From Gallionellaceae bacterium (GTDB lineage: Bacteria; Pseudomonadota; Gammaproteobacteria; Burkholderiales; Gallionellaceae): a stretch of DNA of 33,833 nucleotides. A model generated the notes under the pieces. The model was not told the DNA's origin, searched no databases, and worked only from the letters and a program-made list of their open reading frames with translations. Every line of letters starts with the position of its first letter. Within the stretch, counting starts at the first letter, position 1. The stretch covers positions 1 through 33,833 of the forward strand of contig WSYA01000023.1 in the NCBI GenBank assembly GCA_009773615.1. The letters are read 5' to 3'. Below are positions 14,792 to 23,286 of this stretch, piece after piece. The translations under genes were made by a program, and so were the position numbers.

Positions 14792-16222
14792 TTATGCTTT
14801 GGCTGCAACGGCGTTTACACCGCGCGTAGCACTAGCTTGACGTACTGTCATAACCACGTTGAACAGCATGATCCACGTGCCCAGATTGAAAATCGCACCG
14901 CCAACAGCACGCATCACATAGTAAGGATGCATAGCAGATACTGATTCAACGAAGGTGTAAGTCAAGGTGCCATATTCGTCATAGTCACGCCACATCAGAC
15001 CCTGCATGATGCCGGACACCCACATCGCAACGATGTAAGTAACAGCACCGATCAAGGCCACCCAGAAGTGCACATTCACCAGACGCTCAGAATACATTTC
15101 AGTATTCCAGAGCTTCTTGACCATATGATAAAGCGCACCGAAGGAGATCATCGACATCCAGCCCAGAGCACCAGCATGAACGTGACCTACCGTCCAGTCA
15201 GTGTAGTGGGACAACGCGTTCACAGACTTGATCGCCATAACCGGGCCGTCAAATGTGGACATCGCGTAGAACGCCATCGCAGTCACCAGGAAACGCAGGA
15301 TGTAGTCGGTGCGCAACTTGTCCCATGCGCCGGACAAAGTCATCATACCGTTCATCGCACCACCCCATGAAGGGATAATCATCGCCAAGGAAACAGCAGC
15401 ACCCAAGGAACCAGTCCAGTCAGGCAAAGCGGTATATTGCAGATGGTGGGCACCCAACCAAACGTAACCGAAAGTCAATGTCCAGAAGTGCAACACAGAC
15501 AAACGATACGAGAACACCGGACGACCGGATTGCTTAGGAATGAAGTAGTACATGATGCCGAGGAAACCGCCGGTCAGGTAGAAACCCACCGCATTGTGAC
15601 CCCACCACCATTGAATCATAGCGTCTTGCACGCCAGAGTAGATAGAGTAGGAAGTCGCCCAATCCACTGGAATCGCCATGCTGTTCACAACGTGCAGGTA
15701 GGTAATCATAATGATCATACCCATCGTGAACCAGTTGGAAACATAGATATGCGAAGTCTTGCGAATCGCCGTGGTCATGATGTGATTCAGACCGAACGAC
15801 AGCCATACGACCGCAATCATGATATCCACCCACCAAGGCAACTCAGCGTATTCCTTACCTTGCGATAGCCCTAGAGGAAGAGTGATCACTGCACAGACGA
15901 TGATCAAATTCCAACCCCAGAAATGGAACCATGCCAAACCATTGCTCCACAGCTTGGTAGCTCCCGTGCGCTGCACGATGTAATAACCAGTCGCAAACAG
16001 TACACAACCACCAAACGCAAAAATCACCGCATTGGTGTGCAGCGGACGCAGACGACCGAAAGTGATTTCAGGAATGTCAAAGTTTAAGAACGGCCACGCC
16101 AATTCCGATGCCACATACACACCGATCAGAGTACCCACAACTGCATAGATGCAAGCCGCAATGGTGAACCATCGAACCACATCCATATCATACTTTACTG
16201 GTGTCGCTTGAGTCGCTTCCAC
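14792..16222 (-). CDS. ccoN: cbb3-type cytochrome c oxidase catalytic subunit CcoN
   Basis: CcoN is the haem-copper subunit that reduces oxygen at high affinity in the inner membrane. The 476-residue protein has about twelve membrane helices. Metal-ligand histidine segments typical of C-type oxidases are seen: RPLHTNAVIF, WWGHNAVGFYL, GAHHLQYT and TVGHVHAGALGW. It starts with GTG at 16222, five bases after the strong GGAGGAG binding site. It heads the operon ccoN-ccoO-ccoQ-ccoP plus a 40-residue gene, ended by a terminator at about 12604-12635. A perfect FNR box about 240 bases upstream points to activation under low oxygen. Confidence 0.97.
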   Translation of the reverse strand: MEATQATPVKYDMDVVRWFTIAACIYAVVGTLIGVYVASELAWPFLNFDIPEITFGRLRPLHTNAVIFAFGGCVLFATGYYIVQRTGATKLWSNGLAWFHFWGWNLIIVCAVITLPLGLSQGKEYAELPWWVDIMIAVVWLSFGLNHIMTTAIRKTSHIYVSNWFTMGMIIMITYLHVVNSMAIPVDWATSYSIYSGVQDAMIQWWWGHNAVGFYLTGGFLGIMYYFIPKQSGRPVFSYRLSVLHFWTLTFGYVWLGAHHLQYTALPDWTGSLGAAVSLAMIIPSWGGAMNGMMTLSGAWDKLRTDYILRFLVTAMAFYAMSTFDGPVMAIKSVNALSHYTDWTVGHVHAGALGWMSMISFGALYHMVKKLWNTEMYSERLVNVHFWVALIGAVTYIVAMWVSGIMQGLMWRDYDEYGTLTYTFVESVSAMHPYYVMRAVGGAIFNLGTWIMLFNVVMTVRQASATRGVNAVAAKA

Positions 16223-16248
16223 AGTATCTCCTCCCTAGAGCTAGTTAA

Positions 16249-16263
16249 TAACACAATGTGTTA
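16249..16263. repeat. Perfect palindrome in the ccoN leader
   Basis: TAACACAATGTGTTA is a seven-base inverted repeat around a single central base, 27 bases upstream of the ccoN GTG. In RNA it is too tight for a strong hairpin, so a protein-binding dyad in DNA is more likely. The rest of 16223-16433 shows no ORF and no other structure I could support. Confidence 0.4.
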
Positions 16264-16433
16264 ATCACATTTCCAAGAGCAGAAAATGATTAACGCATTC
16301 CACCTTTTTGACGCACAACTTTAAAAGCGGCGCAATAATCGCACGGTCAACCGCGACAAGTAAAGCGCAAACTTAGTTCCCGCAGCGCATACCCAACCTT
16401 AATTGTCAGGTTATATCCCCCAAGAACATGGCA

Positions 16434-16475
16434 ATACTAAAGAAATCTAAATTGGGGAGGGTTGATGTAAATCAA
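16434..16475 (-). promoter_or_regulatory. FNR-activated class II promoter of ccoNOQP
   Basis: TTGATGTAAATCAA at 16462-16475 matches the FNR consensus at all ten fixed bases. On the minus strand a candidate -10 (TAGTAT, 16439-16434) has its centre 32 bases downstream of the box centre, exactly the class II arrangement with FNR at -41.5. Transcription would begin near 16427 and give a leader of about 200 bases. Confidence 0.85.
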
Positions 16476-16491
16476 AATCGGGGAAATAAAC

Positions 16492-16565
16492 TGGAGCGGG
16501 TGATGGGGATCGAACCCACGTCTAAAGCTTGGGAAGCTTTCGTTCTACCATTGAACTACACCCGC
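16492..16565 (-). tRNA. tRNA-Gly (anticodon CCC)
   Basis: The 74-base gene folds as a standard tRNA. The acceptor stem is GCGGGTG pairing with CACCCGC, and a T-arm contains GGTTCGATCC. The anticodon stem AAAGC/GCTTT closes the loop TTCCCAA, giving anticodon CCC for GGG glycine codons. The 3' CCA is encoded (16494-16492). No terminator hairpin is visible before the ccoN FNR box, 17 bases downstream. Confidence 0.95.
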
Positions 16566-16607
16566 ATGTAGAATGTGCGGCCATTTTAACACGACAAAAC
16601 CCTTAAC

Positions 16608-16811
16608 GTGATTTCAGTCTTTATCAACGGCGCTGCCAAAACATTCGAATCTTCGTTCAGCATCGCTGATTTAATTGTTGCTTTGGGACTTACCGGAAAA
16701 CGCGTTGCTATCGAATGCAACAGCGAGATCGTGCCGCGCAGCACATTCTCCACGCATCTGCTATCCGACGGCGACAAAGTGGAAGTCGTCGTTGCGGTCG
16801 GCGGCGGTTAA
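16608..16811 (+). CDS. thiS: Sulfur carrier protein ThiS
   Basis: ThiS is the small ubiquitin-fold protein that carries sulfur, as a C-terminal thiocarboxylate, for thiazole formation in thiamine synthesis. The 67-residue protein begins ISVFINGAAKTF and ends in VVVAVGGG, providing the required terminal diglycine. Translation starts with GTG at 16608. The thiS-thiG order supports the call. No TPP riboswitch precedes it; only 42 bases separate it from the divergent tRNA gene. Confidence 0.92.
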   Translation: MISVFINGAAKTFESSFSIADLIVALGLTGKRVAIECNSEIVPRSTFSTHLLSDGDKVEVVVAVGGG

Positions 16812-16914
16812 TCTGCGCCCGGCTCAGCCTAAGCGACAATTTGAGGTGCGCTTACCGATCTGACCAGATACCAAATTGCGCCGTAATTAATTCACTCAGA
16901 AAGATTCACACACC

Positions 16915-17706
16915 ATGAGCCATGACAACTTAATCCTCGCCGGCAAGACTTATTCCTCGCGCCTGTTGGTGGGCACCGGAAAATACAAAGACTTTGCCGA
17001 GACCCAAGCCGCCATCGAGGCCAGCGGCGCGGAAATCATCACCATCGCGATCCGGCGCAGCAACATCGGGCAAAATCCGAACGAGCCGAACCTGCTCGAC
17101 ATATTGCCGCCATCGAAATACACCCTGCTGCCCAACACCGCACTTTGCTACACCGCCGACGATGCCGTGCGTACTTTGCGCTTGGCGCGCGAACTGCTGG
17201 ACGGGCACAGTTTGGTTAAACTTGAAGTGCTGGGCGACCCGCAATCACTGTACCCGAATGTGATCGAAACCATCGCTGCCGCGAAGACACTGGTCGCGGA
17301 AGGCTTTCAGGTCATGGTCTACACCTCGGACGATCCCATCATCGCCAAACAATTGGAAGACATCGGCTGCGTCGCCATCATGCCTCTGGCCTCGCTGATC
17401 GGCTCCGGCATGGGCATTCTCAACCCATGGAACCTGCAACTCATCATGGATCGCGTGCAAGTGCCTGTGATCGTGGATGCAGGGGTGGGCACCGCTTCTG
17501 ATGCCGCCATCGCGATGGAGCTCGGTTGCCAAGGCGTATTGATGAACACCGCTATCGCCGCCGCGCAAAAACCCGTACTCATGGCATCAGCCATGAAGCA
17601 GGCCGTGGAAGCAGGCCGCTCGGCATTCCTCGCCGGACGCATGCCGCGCAAACTGTACAGTGCAGCACCCAGCTCCCCCACCAGCGGCATAATCGGCAAA
17701 GCCTGA
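16915..17706 (+). CDS. thiG: Thiazole synthase ThiG
   Basis: ThiG condenses 1-deoxy-D-xylulose 5-phosphate, dehydroglycine and ThiS thiocarboxylate into the thiazole phosphate of thiamine. The 263-residue protein has the family start [22 protein letters not shown], the catalytic lysine in LVKLEVLGD near residue 102, and phosphate-binding [22 protein letters not shown] near 184-205. It lies 103 bases after thiS, and its stop overlaps the trmB start by one base. Confidence 0.96.
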   Translation: MSHDNLILAGKTYSSRLLVGTGKYKDFAETQAAIEASGAEIITIAIRRSNIGQNPNEPNLLDILPPSKYTLLPNTALCYTADDAVRTLRLARELLDGHSLVKLEVLGDPQSLYPNVIETIAAAKTLVAEGFQVMVYTSDDPIIAKQLEDIGCVAIMPLASLIGSGMGILNPWNLQLIMDRVQVPVIVDAGVGTASDAAIAMELGCQGVLMNTAIAAAQKPVLMASAMKQAVEAGRSAFLAGRMPRKLYSAAPSSPTSGIIGKA

Positions 17707-18383
17707 TGGAGCACCGCCACATCCGCAGCTTCGTGCTGCGCCAGGGACGCGTATCCCCGGCGCAGCAGCGCAGCCTGGATACACTAATGCCGCGCTACGG
17801 CATCCCCTACACCGCTCAGAAGTTAGATTTAGACAAGGCTTTTGGACGGGTTGCGCCCAAGATTTTGGAGATCGGTTTCGGCATGGGCGAACCGACAGCG
17901 CAGATCGCCTTGGCGCATCCGCAGAACGATTACCTCGCGCTGGAAGTGCATCCGCCCGGCGTGGGCAGCCTGCTCAAACAGATAGCCACGCAAGGCATTC
18001 AAAACATCCGCATCATCCAGCACGATGCAGTAGAGGTGTTACGCGACATGGTGAGCGATGCGACGCTAGACGGCGTGCATATCTTTTTTCCCGACCCGTG
18101 GCACAAAGCGCGCCATAACAAACGCCGCCTGATTCAGGCGCCGTTCATCGCAGCACTGGTGCAAAAAATCAAACCCGGCGGCTACATCCACGTCGCCACG
18201 GATTGGCAGGATTATGCCGAGCAAGTGCTGGCAGTACTCAGTGCGGAGCCGCTGCTGCAAAACACCGCCACCGACTATGCTGAAAAACCCGCTTACCGCC
18301 CGCTCACCAAATTCGAGCAACGCGGTCTGAAACTCGGACACGGGGTGTGGGACTTAGTGTTCGTCCGCAAGGAAAATCTCTAA
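17706..18383 (+). CDS. trmB: tRNA (guanine-N7)-methyltransferase TrmB
   Basis: TrmB methylates G46 at N7 in tRNA variable loops using S-adenosylmethionine. The 225-residue protein has the SAM-binding motif [12 protein letters not shown] near residue 53 and the signature [16 protein letters not shown] near residue 126. The TDWxxYA motif ([10 protein letters not shown]) is also present. Its ATG overlaps the thiG stop (TGATG), so it is probably translated from the thiSG message. Longer upstream frames overlap thiG and are not conserved sequence. Its last 30 bases overlap the convergent hemW gene. Confidence 0.95.
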   Translation: MEHRHIRSFVLRQGRVSPAQQRSLDTLMPRYGIPYTAQKLDLDKAFGRVAPKILEIGFGMGEPTAQIALAHPQNDYLALEVHPPGVGSLLKQIATQGIQNIRIIQHDAVEVLRDMVSDATLDGVHIFFPDPWHKARHNKRRLIQAPFIAALVQKIKPGGYIHVATDWQDYAEQVLAVLSAEPLLQNTATDYAEKPAYRPLTKFEQRGLKLGHGVWDLVFVRKENL

Positions 18384-19577
18384 CAAATCGTTAAGGAAGC
18401 GCTGACCTTGTACGGTCGGCGCGATGCGTTGCAAATCCCGCTGCAACAACCCGCGCTTTTCCGCCTCCTCCAACTCGCGCCGTATCGCCAGCAGCGGCAG
18501 ACTGGTGCGCTCGGTGAACAGCGCCGTATCGAAGCCTTCGTTCAAACGCAACGCGTTCATCATGAACTCGAAGGCGATATCGCGGTGCGACACCGCAAAC
18601 TCCTCCTGCATCGGCTCACCGCGCGCCACCGCATCCATGTATGCCTGCGGCTGCTTGTAGCGCGCTTGGCGCAGCACCTTGTCATGAAAACTCAGCTTGC
18701 TGTGCGCGCCCGCGCCGATACCCAAATAATCGCCGAACTGCCAGTAATTGAGATTGTGCTTCGCGCGCCGCTGCGGCTGTGCAAAAGCGGAAGTCTCATA
18801 GTGCTGATAGCCGTGCGCCGCCAGCAATCCCTCGATGCGTTGCTGCATATCGCTGCTCGCATCGTCGTCCGGCAGCGACGGAGGATTGCGATGGAACAAA
18901 GTGTTCGGCTCCAGCGTCAGGTGATAGCAGGACAAATGCTGCGGCTTGAACTGCAATGCCGTCTGCACATCCAGCAACGCCTGCTCCAGCGTCTGGTTCG
19001 GCAGCGCATACATCAGGTCGAGATTGATATTGTCGAAATTCTGCTGCGCGATTTCAATCGCCCGCTTCGCCTCGTCCGCCGAATGGATGCGCCCTAGCGC
19101 CTGCAAATGCGTATCGTTGAAACTCTGAATACCCATAGACAAACGGTTCACTCCGGCATCACAGAAGGCAGCAAATTTATCCGCTTCCACCGTACCCGGA
19201 TTGGCCTCCAGCGTAATCTCTGCATTGAGATCCAGCGGCAACAACATGCGCACCTGTCGCAAAATTTCTGCAATGCCTGCACCACTCAACAGACTCGGCG
19301 TACCGCCGCCGAAGAACACCGTATAAACCTTGCGCCCCCAAATCAACGGCAGCGCCATTTCCAGATCGCGCACCAACGCGGCGATATATTCGCTTTCCGG
19401 AAATGCGCCACTCTTTGACATGCTCAGGACAGGCTTAGCCTCATGCGAATTGAAGTCGCAATAGGGACACTTGCGCACGCACCAGGGAATGTGGATGTAA
19501 AGTGAAAGCGGCGGCAGCGCCTGAAAATTTACCGCTTGCGACTTGATGCCGACAGGGTGCAGCTGCTGAAGCGTCAT
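18354..19577 (-). CDS. hemW: HemW, radical-SAM haem-trafficking protein (HemN-like)
   Basis: HemW resembles HemN but binds haem and is thought to act as a haem chaperone, not a coproporphyrinogen oxidase. The 407-residue protein has the iron-sulfur motif [17 protein letters not shown]; phenylalanine replaces the fourth cysteine of HemN, the mark of Hem[12 protein letters not shown] follows. The ATG at 19577 overlaps the rdgB stop (ATGA), showing translational coupling in rph-rdgB-hemW; a longer frame to 19751 only overlaps rdgB. Just after the cysteine motif an extra stretch reading KPVLSMSKS, not expected in the family, matches a known dispersed repeat translated in frame. Confidence 0.94.
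   Translation of the reverse strand: MTLQQLHPVGIKSQAVNFQALPPLSLYIHIPWCVRKCPYCDFNSHEAKPVLSMSKSGAFPESEYIAALVRDLEMALPLIWGRKVYTVFFGGGTPSLLSGAGIAEILRQVRMLLPLDLNAEITLEANPGTVEADKFAAFCDAGVNRLSMGIQSFNDTHLQALGRIHSADEAKRAIEIAQQNFDNINLDLMYALPNQTLEQALLDVQTALQFKPQHLSCYHLTLEPNTLFHRNPPSLPDDDASSDMQQRIEGLLAAHGYQHYETSAFAQPQRRAKHNLNYWQFGDYLGIGAGAHSKLSFHDKVLRQARYKQPQAYMDAVARGEPMQEEFAVSHRDIAFEFMMNALRLNEGFDTALFTERTSLPLLAIRRELEEAEKRGLLQRDLQRIAPTVQGQRFLNDLLEIFLADEH
19408..19440 (-). repeat. Dispersed repeat inserted in frame in hemW
   Basis: On the minus strand this stretch contains CCTGTCCTGAGCATGTCAAA, close to the widespread environmental-bacteria repeat with core CCTGAGCCTGTCGAAG, whose translation PVLSLSKG often turns up inside proteins. 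Here it encodes PVLSMSKS between the conserved HEA and FPESEY segments of HemW. Boundaries are approximate. Confidence 0.55.
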
Positions 19578-20161
19578 GCAGAGCGCAGCCGTTGCAACAA
19601 TACATTCAGCGCCTTGGCGCGATGACTGAGTTGCGCCTTTTCGTCGCGCGACAACTCTGCGCTCATCTTGCCCAGTTCCGGCAACCAGAACATGGGGTCG
19701 TAACCGAAGCCGCTGTCGCCGCGTTCCTCCTGCGCGATCTCTCCGTGCCACTCGCCTTCGGCGATGATGGGTTGCGGGTCGTCGGCACAGCGCACCAACA
19801 CCAGCACGCAGTAGTAATGCGCGCGGCGGTCAGCCACCCCTTGCAGGGCTTGCAGCAACTTGTCGTTGTTACGCTGGTCGGATTTCGGCTCGCCCGCGTA
19901 GCGCGCGGACAGCACGCCGGGCGCGCCGCCCAAGGCATCGACACAGATGCCGGAATCGTCCGCCAGTGCGGGCAGACCGCTCGCGCGGCTGACGTGGCGC
20001 GCTTTCGCCAAGGCATTTTCGACAAAAGTGCAGTGTGGTTCATCCGCCTCAGAGATACTCAGCTGCGCTTGCGTTAACACTTCGATGCCGAGCGGCGCCA
20101 GCATGTGTTGAAATTCGCGCAGCTTACCTACGTTGTTGGAAGCAATGACGAGCTTGTTCAT
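19574..20161 (-). CDS. rdgB: XTP/dITP pyrophosphatase RdgB
   Basis: RdgB hydrolyses non-canonical purine triphosphates (XTP, dITP, ITP) and keeps them out of DNA. The 195-residue protein has the family's opening LVIASNNVGKLREF, the catalytic ALADDSGICVDAL near residue 67, and GDSGFGYDPMFWLPE near residue 147. Start and stop overlap its neighbours (TAATG with rph, ATGA with hemW), placing it in the middle of a coupled operon. Confidence 0.95.
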   Translation of the reverse strand: MNKLVIASNNVGKLREFQHMLAPLGIEVLTQAQLSISEADEPHCTFVENALAKARHVSRASGLPALADDSGICVDALGGAPGVLSARYAGEPKSDQRNNDKLLQALQGVADRRAHYYCVLVLVRCADDPQPIIAEGEWHGEIAQEERGDSGFGYDPMFWLPELGKMSAELSRDEKAQLSHRAKALNVLLQRLRSA

Positions 20162-20874
20162 TACTTCAACGCGGTGCGTTGCATCTCGATCAGTTGCCCG
20201 ATACCCGCCTTCGCCAATTCCAGCAACACATCCATCTCTTCGCGCGAGAAAGCATGGCCTTCGGCCGTGCCCTGCACTTCGACGAACTTTCCGTTGCCCA
20301 ACATCACCACGTTCATGTCGGTGTCGCAGGCGGAATCTTCCACGTAGTCGAGGTCGAGCACGGGGCTACCCTCGTAGATGCCGACGGAGATGGCGGCGAT
20401 GAAATCCTTGAGCGGAGTTTCTTTGACGAGACCTTTATTCATCAGGCCGGTCACCGCATCGTGCAGCGCGACGAATGCGCCGGTGATGCTGGCCGTGCGC
20501 GTGCCGCCGTCGGCCTGAATTACGTCGCAGTCGATCTGGATGGTGCGTTCGCCGAGCTTGCCCAGATCGACCACAGCGCGCAGGCTGCGACCGATGAGGC
20601 GCTGGATCTCCTGCGTACGCCCGGACTGTTTTCCCTTGGCGGCTTCGCGTCCCATGCGCTCGTTGGTGGAGCGCGGCAGCATGCCGTATTCCGCCGTGAC
20701 CCAGCCTTCACCGCTGCCTTTTTTGTGCGGCGGCACGCGCTCTTCCACGCTGGCAGTGCAGATGACCTTGGTGTCGCCGCACTCGATCAGCACCGAGCCT
20801 TCGGCGTGTTTAGTGTAATGACGGGTAATGCGGATGCTTCGGAGTTGGTTCGGCTGGCGTTGGCTTGGTCGCAT
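20161..20874 (-). CDS. rph: Ribonuclease PH
   Basis: RNase PH trims tRNA 3' ends by phosphorolysis. The 237-residue protein is of normal length. It opens with [34 protein letters not shown] and has the phosphate-binding region [31 protein letters not shown] near residues 70-100. [19 protein letters not shown] is also present. It heads the rph-rdgB-hemW operon, and a good -10 sequence lies 33 bases upstream of its start. Confidence 0.96.
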   Translation of the reverse strand: MRPSQRQPNQLRSIRITRHYTKHAEGSVLIECGDTKVICTASVEERVPPHKKGSGEGWVTAEYGMLPRSTNERMGREAAKGKQSGRTQEIQRLIGRSLRAVVDLGKLGERTIQIDCDVIQADGGTRTASITGAFVALHDAVTGLMNKGLVKETPLKDFIAAISVGIYEGSPVLDLDYVEDSACDTDMNVVMLGNGKFVEVQGTAEGHAFSREEMDVLLELAKAGIGQLIEMQRTALK

Positions 20875-20906
20875 GATGGATTTTCTGATGAGTAAAAACG
20901 GCGCGC

Positions 20907-20912
20907 ATTATA
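20907..20912 (-). promoter_or_regulatory. Candidate -10 element of the rph operon
   Basis: The minus strand reads a perfect TATAAT here, 32 bases before the rph ATG. A TTGAAA at 20941-20936 could be the -35, but the 23-base spacing is too long. The promoter is supported only by the -10. Confidence 0.5.
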
Positions 20913-21047
20913 ACTTGCAGCCAAATCTAAAAGGCTTTCAAAAACGCAACGGGCGATGGCAGCACAAAGGGAGAAGAAAAATCGCAGGAACTGCTTATTG
21001 CAAATGAGCCCTTGAGCAACGCAGCCCTGTCGAGCGCAGTAGTTTTG

Positions 21048-21839
21048 TTAACGGTAGTCGAGCACCATGCACATCGCCATGTCTGTCTTATGCTCTTCTT
21101 CTCCTGCACCCAGCCGCACCACCACCGCAGTAGTATTGTCGGCGCGCGCCTGTTCGCGCAGCAACGCAGTATCAACCAACTTATCCAGTGCACGAGGCAA
21201 GGACTCGGCCCAAGCCGCAGCCATTTCCTTATCCAGCAACGGACTCCACAGACCGTCGCTGCACAGCAACAACACATCGCCAGGCTGCACGGGAACCCGC
21301 TCAGATGCCTCGACATAGAACATATCGTCCGTACCGCCGAGACAGTTGGTGATCTTGTTGCGATCGGGATGCGTCTTCATTTCATCGTGGGTGATGATGC
21401 CCCAGTCGGCCCATTGCTGCACCACCGAATGATCGTGCGTAACTGCAGCAACCGCCGTGTCGCGCAACAGATAAAAACGCGAATCGCCCGCGTGCGCCCA
21501 GTTCACCATACCATCTTGCACCAGCGCCGCAACACAGGTCGTGCCGGGATTCCCGCTCAATTGATTATCCTGCGCATAGCGCATGATCGCGTGATGGCCC
21601 TGCTTGGTGACCTCGCGCAAAAAAATCTCGGGCTCGGGCACGCGGGGCTTGGCCACCTGGGCAAACGCCTGCATGAAGGTATGGATAGCGATCTGCGCGG
21701 CGATCTCGCCATGCAGATGCCCGCCCATGCCGTCCGCCAGCACTAACAGCAAGGAATCGTCGGTATAGGCATGGGCCACACGATCCTGATTATATTTGCG
21801 ACCACCGATCTGGCTGGTTTGATATACGGCGAACTTCAT
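21048..21839 (-). CDS. PP2C-type serine/threonine protein phosphatase
   Basis: A 263-residue metal-dependent Ser/Thr phosphatase of the bacterial Stp/PrpC type. Metal-binding motifs in order are KYNQDRVAH (near residue 15), LVLADGMGGHLHGE (near 31), LLLCSDGLW and ARADNTTAVVVRL near the C-terminus. The ATG giving MKFAVYQTSQ is preferred; the frame extends to 21911, but the extra arginine-rich segment is not family-like. No partner kinase gene lies next to it, though in related genomes a Ser/Thr kinase is often adjacent. It sits upstream of rph on the same strand, separated by 173 bases. Confidence 0.88.
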   Translation of the reverse strand: MKFAVYQTSQIGGRKYNQDRVAHAYTDDSLLLVLADGMGGHLHGEIAAQIAIHTFMQAFAQVAKPRVPEPEIFLREVTKQGHHAIMRYAQDNQLSGNPGTTCVAALVQDGMVNWAHAGDSRFYLLRDTAVAAVTHDHSVVQQWADWGIITHDEMKTHPDRNKITNCLGGTDDMFYVEASERVPVQPGDVLLLCSDGLWSPLLDKEMAAAWAESLPRALDKLVDTALLREQARADNTTAVVVRLGAGEEEHKTDMAMCMVLDYR

Positions 21840-21950
21840 CTTGATTTTATGAGGCCAACGGGCAAGTCGGAATTTAGAGGCGAGGTGCAATCGTAATATA
21901 ATGCGCCGCATTCGGCCTCTATTATTTTCATTTTCTCATCGGGACTCCTC

Positions 21951-22817
21951 ATGATCTACAGCATGACCGGTTTTGCCGTTGCCACCGCCGAACTCGACAC
22001 CGGCTCAATCTCTTTGGAATTGCGCTCGGTCAACAGCCGCTATCTGGATTTGCAGATTCGCATGCCGGACGAGTTGCGCGCGCTGGAACCCTCATTGCGC
22101 GAAGCGATATCCGTGCAAATGACGCGCGGAAAAACCGAGTGCCGCATCAGCTTCAACGCGCGCACCGCCAGCACCGGCAACGCGCAGCTCAACCCGGCCT
22201 TGCTGCAACAACTGGCCAAATGGAACGACGAAATCAGACGGACCATGCCCGATGCACAGACGCTGAGCGTGATCGACGTGCTGCGCTGGAACGGCATGTT
22301 GGAAAGTGCAACGCTCGTCGCTGACGGCCTGCAGACGACCTTGCTGCAAGTGTTGCAACAAGCATTGGCCGACTTCTCTGCCGCGCGTGGCCGCGAGGGT
22401 GAAAAACTAAAAAACTTTCTGTTGCAGCGTGTCGCGCAAATCGAAGCACTGCGCATTTCTGTCGCCCCGCACATCCCCGCCGCCATCGCCAATCAGGAGG
22501 AAAAAATGCGCGCCCGTTTGCGCGAAGCCTTGGGCAGCGACGACGATGAGCGCGTGCGTCAGGAGATCACCTTGTACGCGAGCAAAATCGATGTAGATGA
22601 AGAACTGTCGCGCCTGCACAGCCACCTCACCGAAATTCAGCGCATTCTCGCCAAAGGCGGCACGGTGGGAAAACGCCTCGATTTCTTAATGCAGGAACTG
22701 AACCGCGAAGCCAATACGCTCGGCTCCAAATCGGTCGATGCGGAAGTCTCGCGCACCGCGATGGAAATCAAAATTTTAATCGAACAAATGCGCGAGCAGA
22801 TTCAGAATCTGGAATAG
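21951..22817 (+). CDS. yicC: YicC/YloC-family endoribonuclease
   Basis: A 288-residue member of the YicC family, shown in E. coli and other bacteria to be an endoribonuclease acting on RNA. The N-terminal signature MIYSMTGFAVATAELDTGSISLELRSVNSRYLDL and the C-terminal EANTLGSKSVDAEVSRTAMEIKILIEQMREQIQNLE are fully conserved. In many betaproteobacteria the next gene is gmk; here about 6.6 kb of signalling genes separates them. No obvious terminator follows. Confidence 0.94.
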   Translation: MIYSMTGFAVATAELDTGSISLELRSVNSRYLDLQIRMPDELRALEPSLREAISVQMTRGKTECRISFNARTASTGNAQLNPALLQQLAKWNDEIRRTMPDAQTLSVIDVLRWNGMLESATLVADGLQTTLLQVLQQALADFSAARGREGEKLKNFLLQRVAQIEALRISVAPHIPAAIANQEEKMRARLREALGSDDDERVRQEITLYASKIDVDEELSRLHSHLTEIQRILAKGGTVGKRLDFLMQELNREANTLGSKSVDAEVSRTAMEIKILIEQMREQIQNLE

Positions 22818-22974
22818 CTCTTTATGACCTTGCACCACCGCACCAAGCCACCAAATCCAGCCGCCATTCATCCAAATAAATTTCAGTTCAATCTGCAATA
22901 GGTCGACTGTACAATTGAAACATCAAAGCAGTTCCAATGTGAATACACGCACAGTTTAAAGAGGAAGCTTTATC

Positions 22975-23277
22975 ATGCAAGCAATCACCAACAACAACAT
23001 CATTCGGCTAATAGGGCGTTTCGATTTTAATTCCCGCCATGCGTTCAAGGATGCGTACCAACCTTTATTGCAACCCTCATCCGAAAAAACAATCGAAATA
23101 AACATGTCTGAAGTAGAGTATTTAGACAGTTCATCGCTGGGAATGCTGATGTTACTTAGCGAAAAAGCCGAAGCCCTCGGAAAATCGCTCGTCTTAAGTT
23201 ACCCCAATCAAACTGTTGCGCAAACTCTAGACATTGCCAACATGGCCAAGATATCCAACATTTCAATCAAAACCTGA
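22975..23277 (+). CDS. STAS-domain anti-sigma factor antagonist (RsbV/SpoIIAA-like)
   Basis: A 100-residue single STAS domain. The conserved phosphoacceptor region reads EYLDSSSLGMLMLL at about residues 48-61, with serines 52-54 as candidates for the regulatory phosphoserine. Such proteins switch partners depending on phosphorylation. A GAGGA binding site lies about ten bases upstream of the ATG at 22975. The gene ends nine bases from the end of the convergent SpoIIE/HATPase gene, whose product has both a kinase-type and a phosphatase domain and is the likely modifier. No sigma factor gene is nearby, so the final target is unknown. The 157 bases before it hold no other feature I can support. 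Confidence 0.9.
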   Translation: MQAITNNNIIRLIGRFDFNSRHAFKDAYQPLLQPSSEKTIEINMSEVEYLDSSSLGMLMLLSEKAEALGKSLVLSYPNQTVAQTLDIANMAKISNISIKT

Positions 23278-23286
23278 CTAACCCGC

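Noticed and set aside
16566..16607. Possible TPP riboswitch before thiS
   Set aside because: Only 42 bases separate the tRNA gene from the thiS start, and no THI-box sequence is present.
17526..17705. N-terminal extension of trmB
   Set aside because: The extra codons overlap thiG and read as arginine-rich nonsense. TrmB similarity starts at the ATG overlapping the thiG stop.
19578..19751. N-terminal extension of hemW
   Set aside because: It overlaps rdgB, and the coupled ATGA start at 19577 gives the normal protein.
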